A DNA stretch of 64,000 nt from Macrostomum hystrix (GCA_950097015.1 CATNEN010000003.1:13683001-13747000); one strand, 5' to 3'; numbered from the stretch's first letter, positions 34,321 to 47,700 are shown. The notes: a model not told the origin generated them from the letters alone. Numbers and translations are program-made.

Positions 34321-35735
34321 TGCCGGAATCAATCAGTCACGGCACAAATTACTGTTTGTATTCTCTTGGAATCCTCATAAAATGTACTTTGCAAACTAAA
34401 TTCAGACAATATAGCTAGAAATGATTCTCGAAAATCAGCTACAAAACATTGCAAACTCGAATCGTTAAAAGTTGACCATATATATCCTGTAACATATAAA
34501 TCATATTTTTACAGTCGCTATGTAAAAATTTCTGCAGGTTTTCTGCAGGTAACATAATGTAGTTGTAGCGTCTCAAATAAACTTGGAGCAGGCTGCAATC
34601 AATGCGGTTTCATTATTTCACTCACCGTCAAAATTTGAGAACCGGTACGCAAGGCCAGCTGCAGTAACTTCCTGGAAACCGCATCCTTCACAATGCTAGG
34701 CAGCTAACTTTATAAGCCTTTTACATTTCTATTGTATAGTTATAGCATTCCAAGAAGTTTGCTTCAATATATAACGGTTAAATATAAGTTTCGTAGTGAA
34801 TTGACACCAGGGACTAAATAGCATTTTAAATTTCACTCCTTAGCAGAAATTGTGCCTTCCTAATTATTACTCTTGACTCCGGTCATAAATAATGCTTGAT
34901 AACATTACACTGGGGCTAATTGCATGCTGCAAAACTCGTCAACTATTATAGTTGACGTTATATATAGTGTCTGTGTGAGTTGCATGGTCTGCAATTTGTC
35001 ACAAAATAAAAAATTCAGCAATCGCTCCTCCTGAGCTGCGTCGCCATTGTGCGAAAACCAGAGATATTTCATATTTTGTAGTTACCGGCAGCTAAAAGCA
35101 AAGGGTTCAATAATTCGCCATTCCATCATAGTTTACTGCAGCGAAATAAAAAACACATACTACGTCACGCTTTACAACACATGAATTAATTAATGCAACG
35201 TAAATACGGCATTTAGGTATCTCATGCACGACTAACTACTTTGACGACAACTAATCAAGAAAAACGTACAAAAGTCTTGGCTTGTTACTCTTCTCATTTA
35301 GTAGTAATAAAAGTTAGTAATAATCATAGAAATCGCAATACATTTCATTTTGCGAGTAATGTCTAATTCACAGTTATTAGTGTAGCAAAAATTAGAGAGC
35401 GTGAATTGAGAAGGCAATTGTGGAACTGGGCATATGTTGTTCGGATTGGATCGCTTGTTAAGCAGTTAAATAAATTATAGTGCGATAAAAGGGTCAAATC
35501 AATACATATATTAGAATAAAGTTTGCATCAAATTTATTAAACTAAAAAATAAAATGCTTTTTATATAGTCTAAAAATGTTTAGTGCGTAACAAGTAATAT
35601 ACTTGCTAAGATACTTTGTTATACCCTTTAAAGGTATGCGGGTAATTTTAAAATATTAAAGTTTCCTGGACATCTCTGCATGGCCAACTCTCTCTAGATT
35701 CACAATTCATTCCAGTAGATTTGTAATATTTTACT
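34321..35735. other. AT-rich region upstream of the claudin-like gene
   Basis: No supported gene or array. It may contain the promoter and a leader exon of the claudin-like gene. Confidence 0.5.
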
Positions 35736-35744
35736 TTTTTTCAG
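35736..35744 (+). other. Splice acceptor in the 5' UTR of the claudin-like gene
   Basis: A polypyrimidine tract ending TTTTTTCAG at 35744 lies 73 bp before the ATG at 35818. It could end a 5' UTR intron or receive a spliced leader. Confidence 0.4.
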
Positions 35745-35817
35745 TTATCTAAAAAGTTAATTGCATTAGGGTATTCATAGGGCTTATAAATTTTGCTGTT
35801 AAAATTTCTAAATAGCA

Positions 35818-38499
35818 ATGTATCATCACACGGGAGGGAAGCCAGAAGTACTGTCCAGACGACAAAAAATATTTCAGAAAAAAGTTGTGGCTACAGTTTT
35901 CAGCATTATATCTTTCTTATCTGTTTTGATTTCGTTTGTTTCGCCATACTGGCTAGTGTCATGGGCTCGCATTCATACACCACTTGACAATCTTGGTCTC
36001 TGGGAATTCTGCATGGATGGCTTTGTACATCGACGCGACCAGAATGTGCAGTCGTTCTTTGGATGTTGGTGGATCTTCGCTCCGTATTATGATCCTATTC
36101 GAGATCTGCTGACTCCACGTAAGTCTATATTAATAAAATTAATATCTTTTTACAGACGAGCACGGCCAGGCCATCAATATTTTTCTATATTTTGCATATT
36201 ATGATATTGCAAATGTGATATTGTGATGTGATTGTGATTAATTGATCAATCCTGATTGATCTCTCAGAATTAGCTAGCTTTGCTATAAGTATAAATACAA
36301 ATAGCTAATAAATTTTTGCACAGTACTAGAGTTAAAAAAAAGAATATATATTAATTAAAATTGAGTAATTGCTTTTATTAAAGTTTATATGGAACATGAC
36401 CAAAACTCCCTCACAGTAAGACTGTCATTGCTCTAACTGGCTCTTCTTGGGGTGAGAGAGGTCACCAAAATTCCTCCTATTTAAATGGTGGGTGGGTGGG
36501 TATTTGCTCTAGCATTCCAGAGTAGGGAGAACAAAGGTTGGCTCTTAGGCTATAGTATTATATTATTTAATTTTATGAATAGTAGGCCTATAAGGAAGCA
36601 TCACAGAAAAAAGAACTTAAGAACCTGAGAAACATAGTTGGCACACCTGCACTATTTTAGCACTATTGCACTATTTTGCTTTAGCTGGGCTATTGCACTA
36701 ATTTTTGTAAAATATAGTAAATCCTGCACTAAATGATACAAAATTGTGTTTCACATTAGTTCCCTTCCTCAGACTCCTGTAGCCAGGGAAGGGAAGGAAA
36801 TTAATGACCAAAAAGGACAGTTACACATACACTGAAAACATAATTACATGTTATTTATTACTAACTGCTTTGTCTATCTGTCCCTCTACCCAAGATGGCT
36901 GCTCCTTATCAGCTTGCCTCCAACCTTTTTCCCTTTCTAGGCGCCTCCCATCTCTTGTGCTCTATGCCTCCACCCCTCTAGCTATATATCTCACCCTAGT
37001 CGTGCCACCCCTCCCTGGCTAGGGTGAGACTAGGCCAAAACCCTCAATGTACATATAGGGTCTGAGGGGTGGGGTTTGTTTCACCCCTGGCCCAATCGCA
37101 GTCCCACCAAAATGGCCCAGCTAGAGCTCTTTTTTTAATCACTTTTAAACAGAGAACTAGTTTTTTAACAAAGTAACAGAAGCGACAGAAGAGACTATTT
37201 AATTGAATAGAAGCTTGCACCAGGCATGAGTTCCAAAGCAAAGCCTAAGTGGAAGCCAAACCAACAAGGCCGAGCCACAAAATGGGACGAAGACTCGCTA
37301 AGAGAGTGATAACTCTGGGCTTTGTGGACCTGTGGTTACTGCTTATGAATTTTACCATTTATTCACATTTTAAACAATTTATCTAATGCTGCACTAAGTT
37401 TTTCATCCAGCGCTAATATTTCATTGCTTGCCAGTGGCAACTATGCTTCCAACCCATCCCCAACTATGGTGGTCTTTGTCCTACTCTAACACCTAATTTG
37501 TTTACCTGGCCTTCAATTCTTCTAAGATTAATTTCGGGATAAATGTGAATTGAAATAAAAAAAATACTTCAATCTTGAATCTTGTTTACTTTATTGGTTT
37601 TATATCAGATTATATATTACTGAACAAATAGATATTTTTATTTAACATCCATGGCTTCAAGTTACTTGCAATAAAAAATAGCAGTAAAATAATGGTACTT
37701 CTAGCTAATAAACAAATTTATTTCATTCTTAGCTATATTTATAACCTATCATTTTATGATTATTTTTTCTAGATAAATGTCTTAAACAAATTAAATAAAT
37801 ATCTGTTTAACAGTCTGTTTATTAGTAAAACACTTAAGTTTAAAATATATATCTCCATTTTCATTTATTTAACAGCCTGGTTTCGCTTTCTCCAACTGTT
37901 TGTCACACTGGCCCTACTAATTGGTCTAGCCAATGTTGTCCTAATGTTGGTCTACACGTGCGACCTAATCACGCATGTTCAGCAGAGGGTCCTACTGTCT
38001 CGAGTGCTCTACTATGCAAACATTTTTATTTGTAAGTTTCTCATTGAAAACAAAATCAGACTTATTTTTATAATTAGACAATGCTGCAATCTGGACAATA
38101 AACTTCTAATTTTCAGTTTGTTGCCTACTTATTGCTAACATCATATTTGCCTTCAAGCACAATGATCCATACTGGATGCCGACACCAACCTTGAATTGGC
38201 CATCGTGGTCCTACGGCCTGTCGATTCTGGCAAATTTCTTTACTGGCTTTGCAATTATTGTACTATTCAGTCAGCAATTAGCGGACGCTGTTAGGCTAGA
38301 TGACGAGCAGTATAATTTCCCAATGTCAATCACTGTCACGAGCCAGTTGCAGCACGGAGCGGCTGCAGCTGCAACCTCTGAGACTGGCGCCGGCGGTCGC
38401 AGCTCCAAGTTTCATCGCTACCCTGCCGGAAGCGGCTTTGGAGCCAGTTCCAGACCGTTGAAATCGCACGAAGAAGTTAACAGCGACACACCAATCTAG
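35818..38499 (+). CDS. Claudin/PMP22-like four-transmembrane protein
   Basis: Predicted tetraspan of the claudin/PMP22/EMP superfamily, probably at cell junctions or in plasma-membrane domains. Exons 35818-36118, 37876-38031 and 38117-38499 (phases 1 and 1) give 279 residues. TM1 is about residues 23-43 (VVATVFSIISFLSVLISFV). The first loop has W...GLWEFC followed by GCWWIF, close to the W-GLW-C-C signature. TM2 is LFVTLALLIGLANVVLML, TM3 IFCCLLIANIIFAF, TM4 LSILANFFTGFAIIVLF. The ~70-residue cytosolic tail ends DTPI, which fits a class I PDZ-binding pattern (S/T-x-hydrophobic). An acceptor at 35744 followed by 73 bp of leader suggests a 5' UTR splice. Could belong to an invertebrate claudin-like subfamily (CLC-like, TMEM47-like); I cannot choose among them. 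Confidence 0.8.
36119..37875 (+). other. First intron of the claudin-like gene
   Basis: About 1.76 kb without a tandem array, unlike most long introns here. It contains a moderately GC-rich stretch (36400-37300) that might be a dispersed repeat, and is otherwise AT-rich. Confidence 0.6.
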
Positions 38500-38589
38500 A
38501 CTGATTTGGGGAAAACTTTTGAATTATATTTGTAGCGTTGTTAAGCAGTGATTTTGGTTTTAACCTCTTCGCAAGAGGTTGAAGAGAAG

Positions 38590-38940
38590 ATTGAAGAGGT
38601 TGTAGCCTAGTGGTTAGAGCGTCGGACTCACGATTTGAAGGTCGGGGGTTCGATTCCCGACTCCACTGAAACAATTTGTGTCCTTTAGCAAGACACTTAA
38701 CTCTGCATTGCTTCAGTTCACCCAGCTGTTAAGTGGGTACCAGCATTAGCTGGGATAATTGAAGGTGGGTGTGGCGACCCCCCGTTCATGGACTGAACAG
38801 CCGTACGCAGCCTTCAGATGCGCCGCGCATTAGCTGCGGCTGTGCTGTCGGCTGCACATCTGACCCAATTGGAGCTCGAATCCGCGACGAGGCCGCATTC
38901 ATTTGTGGCGCAGCCGCGGAGTAAAATAGTACGATAAGAT
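38590..38940 (+). mobile_element. tRNA-derived SINE, most complete copy
   Basis: The tRNA-like head has A box TAGCCTAGTGGTTAGAGC and B box GGGTTCGATTCCC. The body has ACACTTAACTCTGC, CCCAGCTGTTAAGTGGGTACC, CATGGACTGAACAGCC and GTGGCGCAGCCGCGGAG. Relatives occur at 18.2-18.8, 43.2-43.4, 49.3-49.6, 42.3 and 48.4 kb. It lies 90 bp after the claudin-like stop and may be in its 3' UTR. The acceptor arms do not pair, so it is not a tRNA gene. Confidence 0.85.
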
Positions 38941-40085
38941 TCGAACTCTCGACCTCCAGAGTAGTCCAAACATTTTAACGTTACAAGCTCATTTTGTGTA
39001 TCAAAGCGTTAGGCTGTAATTATTTAGTTTAAAAGTAAAGTAAACTCTGAAATTTCCTTACTTAAAATGACGAAATTTAGGAATCAAGCTTGCTTGGAGA
39101 AAAATAACCAATTAAACAGTATATACTGGCATCGAAACCGATGCATCAATTTTGTGCAATAATCTGTTTTGTGTATTCTTTCTCCTTAAAACTTAATTTT
39201 TTCAGTTTTACTCACTACTTATATAAGTAGCTTAATTGTCTATAATTTATTAGCTTATCATTTTATTTATGCACATTTTTGTTAAAATCTCTATTTACAC
39301 AAACCGCTTTCTGTAATTATTTGTTTATTTTTTAACCTCGCTTGCAATAACTCGAAAAGGTTTCGATGTTTTTATGTGCAATAAACTAAAAGTGTTACTT
39401 TTCAAGTAGTATGATAAAGAAAATTCGTTCAAAAATTTGTTATTGAATTCAGCTTTTCATTTTTTTGTTGTGATAAACTTTCATAACCAGTTTTTTAGAA
39501 TTCTTGTTTGAGTCATTCGTCAGCTGTTTGGTTAGTACATCGAACAAGGAAACTTTTTGTCGATCTACGAGTATTTCAGCTTGATTGTTCTGTTGCTGAG
39601 AACAAATTTTCTATGAGGAACTGTTTTTTTAAAGTGACTCCCAGCTAAATGTTTACTTACAGTAGTATAAAACATAATTAGCCAGATTTTTATTCATGTT
39701 AATAATTTCTAAACACATTCCGATTTTTTCCTGAAAACTTGAAAGCTTTTAGTTTATTCATGTCCTTCTTTTCATTCCTAAGATATACCGCAAAATATTT
39801 ACTGTTTGAACAGTTTTGCAAAAATCATTTTCAGCGAGTTCTCGCTTCATTTTATATTTAAAAAGTTACATCTATCATATAACCACAAATCCAGCTAATT
39901 TTGTTATTATATAATGTTAAAACTTTTGTAAACTGCAATTTGTCCTCCGGTATGTGAAACAACAAATTGAAATTTTCCAATTTTTTTTCTGGAAAACCTG
40001 TTAAGCATTGGTCGTTTAATAAACAAACTTAAAATTTTTTTGTTTATTTTTTACTCATACCTCTTGGTCAGTTTGCCATGCTACA
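38941..40085. other. AT-rich intergenic, no gene seen
   Basis: About 1.1 kb, strongly AT-rich with many T runs. No array or open frame. Confidence 0.6.
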
Positions 40086-40680
40086 CAGATCCTCAAATCA
40101 GGTGATCAGCATACTCACAGATCCTCAAATCAGTTCCAGCATACTCACAGATCCTCAAATCAATTACAGCATACTCACAGATCTTCAAATCAATTACAGC
40201 ATACTCACAGATCCTCAAATCAGGTGATCAGCATACTCACAGATCCTCAATTACAGCATACTCACAGATCCTCAAATCAGGTGATCAGCATACTCACAGA
40301 TCCTCAATTACAGCATACTCACAGATCCTCAAATCAGGTGATCAGCATACTCACAGATCCTCAAATCAGTTCCAACTTCCAGCATACTCAGATCCTCAAA
40401 TCAATTACAGCATACTCAGATCCTCAAATCAGTTCCAGCATACTCACAGATCCTCAAATCAGTTCCAGCATACTCAGATCCTCAAATCAATTACAGCATA
40501 CTCAGATCCTCAAATCAATTACAGCATACTCAGATCCTCAAATCAGTTCCAGCATACTCACAGATCCTCAAATCAGTTCCAGCATACTCACAGATCCTCA
40601 AATCAGTTCCAGCATACTCACAGATCCTCACATCAGTTCCAGCATACTCACAGATCCTCACATCAAACAGCAGCATATCC
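40086..40680. repeat. About 30-bp tandem repeat, about 20 copies
   Basis: Unit contains AGCATACTCACAGATCCTCA followed by AATCAGTTCC or AATCAATTAC. Copies with and without CAC give 30- and 27-bp forms. Confidence 0.94.
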
Positions 40681-41325
40681 TTCAAGAGTGTTAAATAACA
40701 AGAATTCAGAGTTGCAGAAAATCACACAAATTTCCTCTAGGAGAAGGCAGGCGGCAGCTTTCTGCAACACAGCTAATCGATAGTTGTTAAAAACAGCTGT
40801 TATTTCGCCCAGTTTGCTTAAGATGTCGAGTTCACAGAAACATTTTATTGGGGTGAGGGGGTTATTATAGCTAGAGGCAAACAGGCATGCGCAATTATAC
40901 GAAACAAAGTGTCCAATATATATTCACTAAGAGGACGTTTGCTTATTTTATATATAGAAGTAGAGATTCTCAACCATCTGCTTTACTGAAGCAATCGATC
41001 TGATATTATTTCCAGACTTTTTTCGGGACAACTTTGGTTTTACTGTTTGTATGCCGACTGCATTGCTGGGTCTGTCTTTAATGAGCCTTTTATAGCTTAG
41101 AAACTATTACAGTTCAATGGACTTAATTTTAGTCTGGACTTTGATTTTGATTTACATGGACATTTATTTATTTCTGAGTTTGCCTTTCTTACATTCCCTG
41201 AGAGTTTCAGTCTGTGGGAATTTCGCTGTCTAGCAATTTCACTGTGTTAGTATTATATTATCTGGAAATTCAGTTCATAATTTTCACACTGTATGAATTT
41301 AACTCTCCGGGACAGTCACTCTGGG
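40681..41325. other. Intergenic, no gene seen
   Basis: Unique sequence between two arrays. Confidence 0.5.
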
Positions 41326-41700
41326 AATTTTGTTCTGTTGGAGATTCACTCTATGGGAAATTCACTCTATGGGAATTTCACTCTGCGAATTTTACTCTAT
41401 GCGAATTTTACTCTATGGGAATTTCACTCTATGGGAATTTCACTCTATGCGAATTTCACTCTATGCGAATTTTACTCTATGGGAATTTCACTCTGGGAAA
41501 TTCACTCTATGGGAATTTCACTCTGGGAAATTCACTCTATGGGAATTTCACTCTATGGGAATTTCACTCTATGGTAAATTCACTCTATGGGAATCTATGG
41601 GAATTTCACTCTATTCGAATTTCACTAAATGGGAATTTTTCTCTACAGAATTTCATTTTATGGGAATTTCACTTTGCACGGGTTTTACTCTCTGGGAGTT
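41326..41700. repeat. 16-bp tandem repeat, first block
   Basis: Unit GGGAATTTCACTCTAT with variants, decaying toward both ends. The same unit forms a second block at 42.9 kb. Confidence 0.93.
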
Positions 41701-42925
41701 TCAATATCTGTTAATTTCACTCTCCAGGATTCTCACTCTCACTTAATTATAATAGAAAATTTTACTTTTATTACACCTACTCGTAGTTAGACTTAACTAG
41801 TGTTAGCGTAATTTGAGGGACTCTACAGACAGTCCCATAAATAGACTGTACTGTAATAATATGCAGTAAGAACCGTTTTTCTGTCTCCAATAATGATTGA
41901 ATAAATCGTGGGCACAAACCAAATCAAAGAATAATAAATGCACAAATTCAGACTTCGTTATCTGCCCATTTCGAGTCAAGTAGCTAGGCTGACTCACTTT
42001 GAGCACTTTGAGAAGCATGAAGTGTTCCTCGACTTTCGTGTCATTGGCGCAAGGCCAATTGGGTATGATAAATGCAATTTTGTGTCAACTAGCCAACTAT
42101 AAATGGTATAAGTCTGCCCCAGTGACAGTAGACAAGCAATCTAATTTGGACATTTCGGTCAAAGAAAGACTTGCTTTGAATCTAGAGAGTATTAACGTGA
42201 GTGGGGCTTGAGCACAAATGCACTATAACTATTAGAGTCCTGACTTTAGAAACTGAACAGACAAGTCATTGTCGCGAAATCCTAATTTTTGATAGTAAAG
42301 GTTGACTGGCCTTCTTATTTTAAAGGTCTGGGGTTCGATTCCCGACTCCTTTGGTGAATTTTTGAAATTTCGTATTTTTGTGTTTTCTGCCTTCAGTTTT
42401 AGTCGCTGTTTAAAATATTAACAAACAGAAAGTTTTGCAAATGCAAAGCAAAAGCTTGTGTTTTTTCTCTTCTCGTAGAAAAAGAGAAACACGAAAATCA
42501 CCCCTTCCCCTTTGGGAAATCTTGCCCATAGTGCACTTGAAACTAATTTCGTATAAATTTTACCGGAACATTGCTCCTTATGCTCCCTTGAATTCCCCAA
42601 AGGGAATTCTCTTCTCTACTTCGATTTCCCAGAAGGGTCGAACGCAAGCGTACATCCGCGGTGCTAATATCGGATGCTAATCGTGGGTTGTAAAGTTTTT
42701 CTAGCCGGCCAACGTTTTTTTCTAGTCTAATTTGAATTTGTCAAATTTCCCTGTTGACTTGAAGAGAATCCGGAAAAAAAATTGCACGATGAAAAGTTGT
42801 AGTGCTTCCACTGCGGTCAGGGCATTGCAGAAAGTAGTTTTGGCTTCATTTTGGCCAGTCACTTTGTCGGAAAATGTGATGAAAAATAAAGAAAAGTTAA
42901 ATTATTAAAAGTAAATTATCCTACC
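41701..42925. other. Unique sequence between the two 16-bp blocks
   Basis: Contains a SINE head fragment near 42325-42360 (GGGGTTCGATTCCCGACTCC). No supported gene. Confidence 0.5.
42325..42362 (+). mobile_element. SINE head fragment
   Basis: B-box region GGTTCGATTCCCGACTCC matches the SINE at 38.6 kb. The rest of the element is not recognisable. Confidence 0.6.
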
Positions 42926-42929
42926 CACT

Positions 42930-43205
42930 TGTGGGGGAATTTCACTCTATGGGAATTTCACTCCATGGGAATTTCACTCTATGGGAATTGCACTCTATGG
43001 AAATCGCACTCTATGGGAATTTCACTCTATGGGAATTTCACTCTATGGGAGTTTCACTCTATGGGAGTTTCACTCCATGGGAATTTCACTCTATGGGAAT
43101 TTCACTCTATGGAAATCGCACTCTATGGGAATTTCACTCTATGAGAATTTCACTACAGGGGAGTTTCACTCCATGGAAATTTCACTCTATGGGAATTTCA
43201 ACCAC
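42930..43205. repeat. 16-bp tandem repeat, second block
   Basis: About 17 copies of GGGAATTTCACTCTAT with CATGG, GAGTT and AATCGCA variants. It abuts a minus-strand SINE at its right edge. Confidence 0.94.
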
Positions 43206-43365
43206 GACCCTATCCGATGCTGGTACACATTTAAAAGCTGGGTGAACTGAAGCAAGGCAAAGTTAAGTGTCTCGCTAAAGGACACAAATGATTTAAATGG
43301 AGTCGGGAATCGAACCCCGGAACTTCAAGTGGTTAAGCCTCATCATCTTAATAAGGAGTAGGAAC
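43206..43365 (-). mobile_element. SINE fragment, minus strand
   Basis: Complement carries the tRNA-like B box (GGGTTCGATTCCCGACTCC) and the body segment with CTTCAGTTCACCCAGC. It resembles the 5' half of the 38.6-kb SINE and is truncated at the array border. Confidence 0.75.
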
Positions 43366-43885
43366 GTTACAGAAATTAATTATTTTTAATCAAAATAGGT
43401 TAAAGTAGATTGTTAAGATCTTTTCATTAATAATTTCTAACTCATTAGTAGAGGAATCAATTTTTAACGGTCATCGCTGTTATCAGTCACTACATGATAA
43501 TTGTATCAAGAAATTTGTCTACTTCCTAAGAACAAACTTGTTTCAATAATCTATCTCACATCCTGTCTCTAGGTAGGTGTATTAATTTACTCAGTTCTGT
43601 TTTAATCTAGATTTAATTCGTTTCATCGTCTTATAAGTCCATAGGTCATTTCCTGATCCAAATTTTTTTTAACTTTGTCTAGATTGCTTTCGATTGGTCG
43701 ATTCTTAGATCCCTGAGCTAGGATAAAGCTAATCTTGACTAGAAAAAACTGGGATTTTGTCAAGATATATATATGTTCTCCAAGACAAATGTGCTTTGTC
43801 GAAAATCTTCAGGCGAACGGCTTTTAGGTGAGTTTTATTAAAACATTTATTTTTGTAACAGAGCTGAGAAAAGTGACAGATTTAA
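43366..43885. other. AT-rich spacer, no gene seen
   Basis: About 500 bp of unique sequence. Confidence 0.5.
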
Positions 43886-44585
43886 TAGTGTGACAGAGCT
43901 GAGAAAAGTGACAGGGTGAAGGGTGTGACAGAGCTCAGAAGAGAGACAGATTGAAGGGTGTGACAGATTGATGGGTGTGACAGATTGATGGGTGTGACAG
44001 ATTGATGGGTGTGACAGATCGATGGGTGTGACAGATTGATGGGTGTGACAGATTGATGGGTGTGACAGATTGATGGGTGTGACAGATCGATGGGTGTGAC
44101 AGATTGATGGGTGTGACAGATTGATGGGTGTGACAGATTGATGGGTGTGACAGATTGATGGGTGTGACAGATTGAAGGGTGTGACAGATTGATGGGTGTG
44201 ACAGATTGATGGGTGTGACAGATTGAAGGGTGTGACAGATTGATGGGTGTGACAGATCGATGGGTGTGACAGATTGAAGGGTGTGACAGATTGATGGGTG
44301 TGACAGATTGATGGGTGTGACAGATTGATGGGTGTGACAGATTGAAGGGTGTGACAGATTGATTGGTGTGACAGATTGATGGGTGTGACAGATTGATTGG
44401 TGTGACAGATTGATTGGTGTGACAGATTGATTGGTGTGACAGATTGATGGGTGTGACAGATTGATTGGTGTGACAGATTGATGGGTGTGACAGATTGATT
44501 GGTGTGACAGATTGATTGGTGTGACAGATTGAAGGGTGTGACAGATTGATGGGTGTGACAGATTGATGGGTGTGACAGAGCATTC
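43886..44585. repeat. 17-bp tandem repeat, about 40 copies
   Basis: Unit GGGTGTGACAGATTGAT, with AAGGG and TTGGT variants. All minus-strand frames are open through it. It ends about 50 bp before the proposed K2P start. Confidence 0.95.
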
Positions 44586-44638
44586 ATAAGAGTACTCAAA
44601 ATTTCGATTGAGATTAGGATGATACGAAAAAGCCGAAT

Positions 44639-44739
44639 ATGTACTCAAAGCAGGGATCAGACATGGTTTCCGACAGCGGAGTACATCAAGATGCAGGCTC
44701 AGCCTCCACCAGAAGACGCCAAAAGCAGCAAAACAAAAG

Positions 44740-44781
<42 letters not shown>

Positions 44782-47700
44782 GCTGCAAGAGGAACCGATT
44801 GAACAGGAGAAGCAAGAATTAATTGACAAAAGAACTGATCTTAATAATGGATTCGTCGCCAAAGCAGAAGTGGTCAGTGAACGTCAAGAAAATATTGAAT
44901 TGAAGAAAATGTCAAAACAATTGACAAGTCAAAAGAAAGGTTGGTCAAATTGCTTTAATACTCGTACTCATCCCCTAATCTCTCTTATCCCCTAATCTCT
45001 CTTATCCCCTACTCTCTCATCCCCCCTAATCTCTCTTATCCCCTACTCTCTCATCCCCCCTAATCTCTCTTATCCCCTACTCTCTCATCCCCTAATCTCT
45101 CTCATCCCCTAATCTCTCTTATCCCCTACTCTCTCACCCCCCTAATCTCTCTTATCCCCTACTCTCTCATCCCCCCTAATCTCTCTTATCCCCAACTCTC
45201 TCATCCCCCCTAATCTCTCTTATCCCCTACTCTCTCACCCCCCCTAATCTCTCTTATCCCCTACTCTCTCATCCCCCCTAATCTCTCTTATCCCCAACTC
45301 TCTCATCCCCCCTAATCTCTCTTATCCCCTACTCTCTCATCCCCTAATCTCTCTCATCCCCTAATCTCTCTTATCCCCTACTCTCTCATCCCCCCTAATC
45401 TCTCTTATCCCCTACTCTCTCATCCCCCCTAATCTCTCTTATCCCCTACTCTCTCATCCCCCCTAATCTCTCTTATCCCCTACTCTCTCATCCCCCCTAA
45501 TCTTTCTCATCCCCTAATCTCTCTTATCCCCTACTCTCTCATCCCCCTACCCTCTCTCATCTCCCTCTATTATTTATCTTATGAGTCTCTCCACAAATTT
45601 AAATCTTCAGATCTTGAGATAAAAAATGTTAGAAAACAGCTAAAGCAGCAGCAGCAGCAGCAGCAGCGACTCTCGGCCTCAACAGATAATCTTCATCAGC
45701 TAGACTCTCTACTAGAGCTAACAAATGGTGAAGACTTGTTCGCCCTAGAACAGCAGCGAAATCGTGTTTCCGGTTTCACAGAAATTTTACAACGGGAGAA
45801 ACAGCAGCAGCAGCATCAGCAGCAGCAGCCCCAGGTACAAACAAAGCCAGTACCAGCACTAACACGTGAAAATGCGTCTTTTTACGAAAATTTAAACACC
45901 GAGGAAGCGACTGAATTAAAACGTAGCCAGATAAAAAATCGGTCATTGATTCTAAGAAATGCCATAACAGCCGAGAATTGTCCGCAGCCTCTAAAAAAGC
46001 AATTGAGTGTTCCGCCGCCGAAAGTATCGAACGTGACAATGACGTCAGAGCGGCGTCAACAACAACGTAGATTCGAAACAACGTCCGTCGGCAAGAAACG
46101 GTCGGTCAAGAATCCTGGAAATACAGGCAATAAAATGTCTCCAAAAAGATTCGAACCTCTGACTAAATGGCAGAAGCGACGCAGACGATGCGTTGCCTGC
46201 GTGAAAACTTTCATTGCGTTTCTCTTCTCGCACATCGGCCTCTGCCTGCTAGTGATTGGCTACACACTGTTCGGAGCTTACCTGTTTGTCTACCTGGAGC
46301 GAGACAGTTCAATTCGAGATAATCGGCAATTTACTCAGTTTGTGCGCGGAAATAGGACTGAAATGAAGTGAGTCTTGGTTTTGTTGTAAAATCTACATAA
46401 TTGTTTTTTACCGATTTTACGAAAATGTACGGAATTTGAACTTCAATTATTTTTTATGAGATATTTAGGTTTCCTAGAAATATTTTTTTCCTTAAAATAG
46501 TTTTATTAGAACTGATGTTTTCTAGAAATCGATGTTTTTTAGTTTGATTTCGAAGAAATCGATGTTTCTTTGAAATTTTGAGTTCTTAGAAATGCCAAAG
46601 AACTTCGTAATTTCTCGGGTTAGTGCAGGCTAAGCTTCACGTTTCTATGAAAGCTTCTTAGAAACTTAGAAAGTTTCCTAGAAATCCAAGTTTTTTTTCT
46701 TAGAAGCGTACGTTATTTCACAAAAAAGTATTTTTTTAGAAATATAAACACCCTTAACAATATTGAATTCGTAGAATGCTATTTTCGTAGAAATCAGGGT
46801 CCCTTAACGCGCTCTCTATGGTCTAGTACTAGTATTTTTTCTTTTGAAGGTTTAAAAATAACAAAGCTTCTCAGAAATATTTCTAAGAAGTTTGCGTGAA
46901 CTAAAACAGTAGAGAGTTTATTGTCTTGTTTAAGGAAATAAATAGTTTTTGTTTTGGCCAAGATTCGAACTCAAGACCTCTCAGTTAGAAGTCCAAGGCT
47001 TGATTAAAGCCAAATTGTAAATTTCTAAAATTGTCTGCAGACAAAACCTGACCGAGCTGGTCAATGAATCACTGAATCGGGTGCGATCAGATTTTCGTCA
47101 AACAATGGATCGTTTTCTGATATCAGCCGAGTCAACTCAACGCAGATTGGACTCAATCAGTTCACAGTTGAGCAGCCTAGTCGAAGAGTTCAATCTGGCG
47201 CTGCGTCATCCGGCGCCAAAACTTCCAACGACAACAAATAACAAACCGTTGCTAGGCAACGAAGGTAAACTGCGTCAGCACGAGGCTCGACTAGAACTGC
47301 ACCTGATGGAGCTTGCCGCAGCCCTCACCAATGCCAGCTGTGGAAACTGTGACAGCAACACAGGTAGGCTGCCTGCTGGGTTTGTTATACTCCGAGGGAA
47401 TCCCCAAAGTCTAATCGGCCTGTTTTGTTATACTCCAAGGGAATCCCCAAAGTCTAATCGGCCTGTTTTGTTATACTCCAAGGGAATTCCCAAAGTCTAG
47501 TCAGTGCTCTTTGTTATACTCCAAAGGAATCCCCAAAGTCAAATCGGCCTGTTTTGTTATACTCCAAGGGAATCCCCAAAGTCAAATCGGCCTGTTTTGT
47601 TATACTTCAAGGGAATCCCCAAAGTCAAATCGGCCTGTTTTGTTATACTTCAAGGGAGTTCCTAAACTTTATTCAGTGTGCTTTTTTACTCAATTAGAAC

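Noticed and set aside
38595-38670. Possible functional tRNA gene
   Set aside because: A and B boxes are present, but the acceptor arms do not pair and the sequence continues into a SINE body found elsewhere.
43847-44648. Three overlapping 230-250-codon minus-strand frames
   Set aside because: A 17-bp unit open in all frames gives the same peptide in rotation; a repeat artefact.
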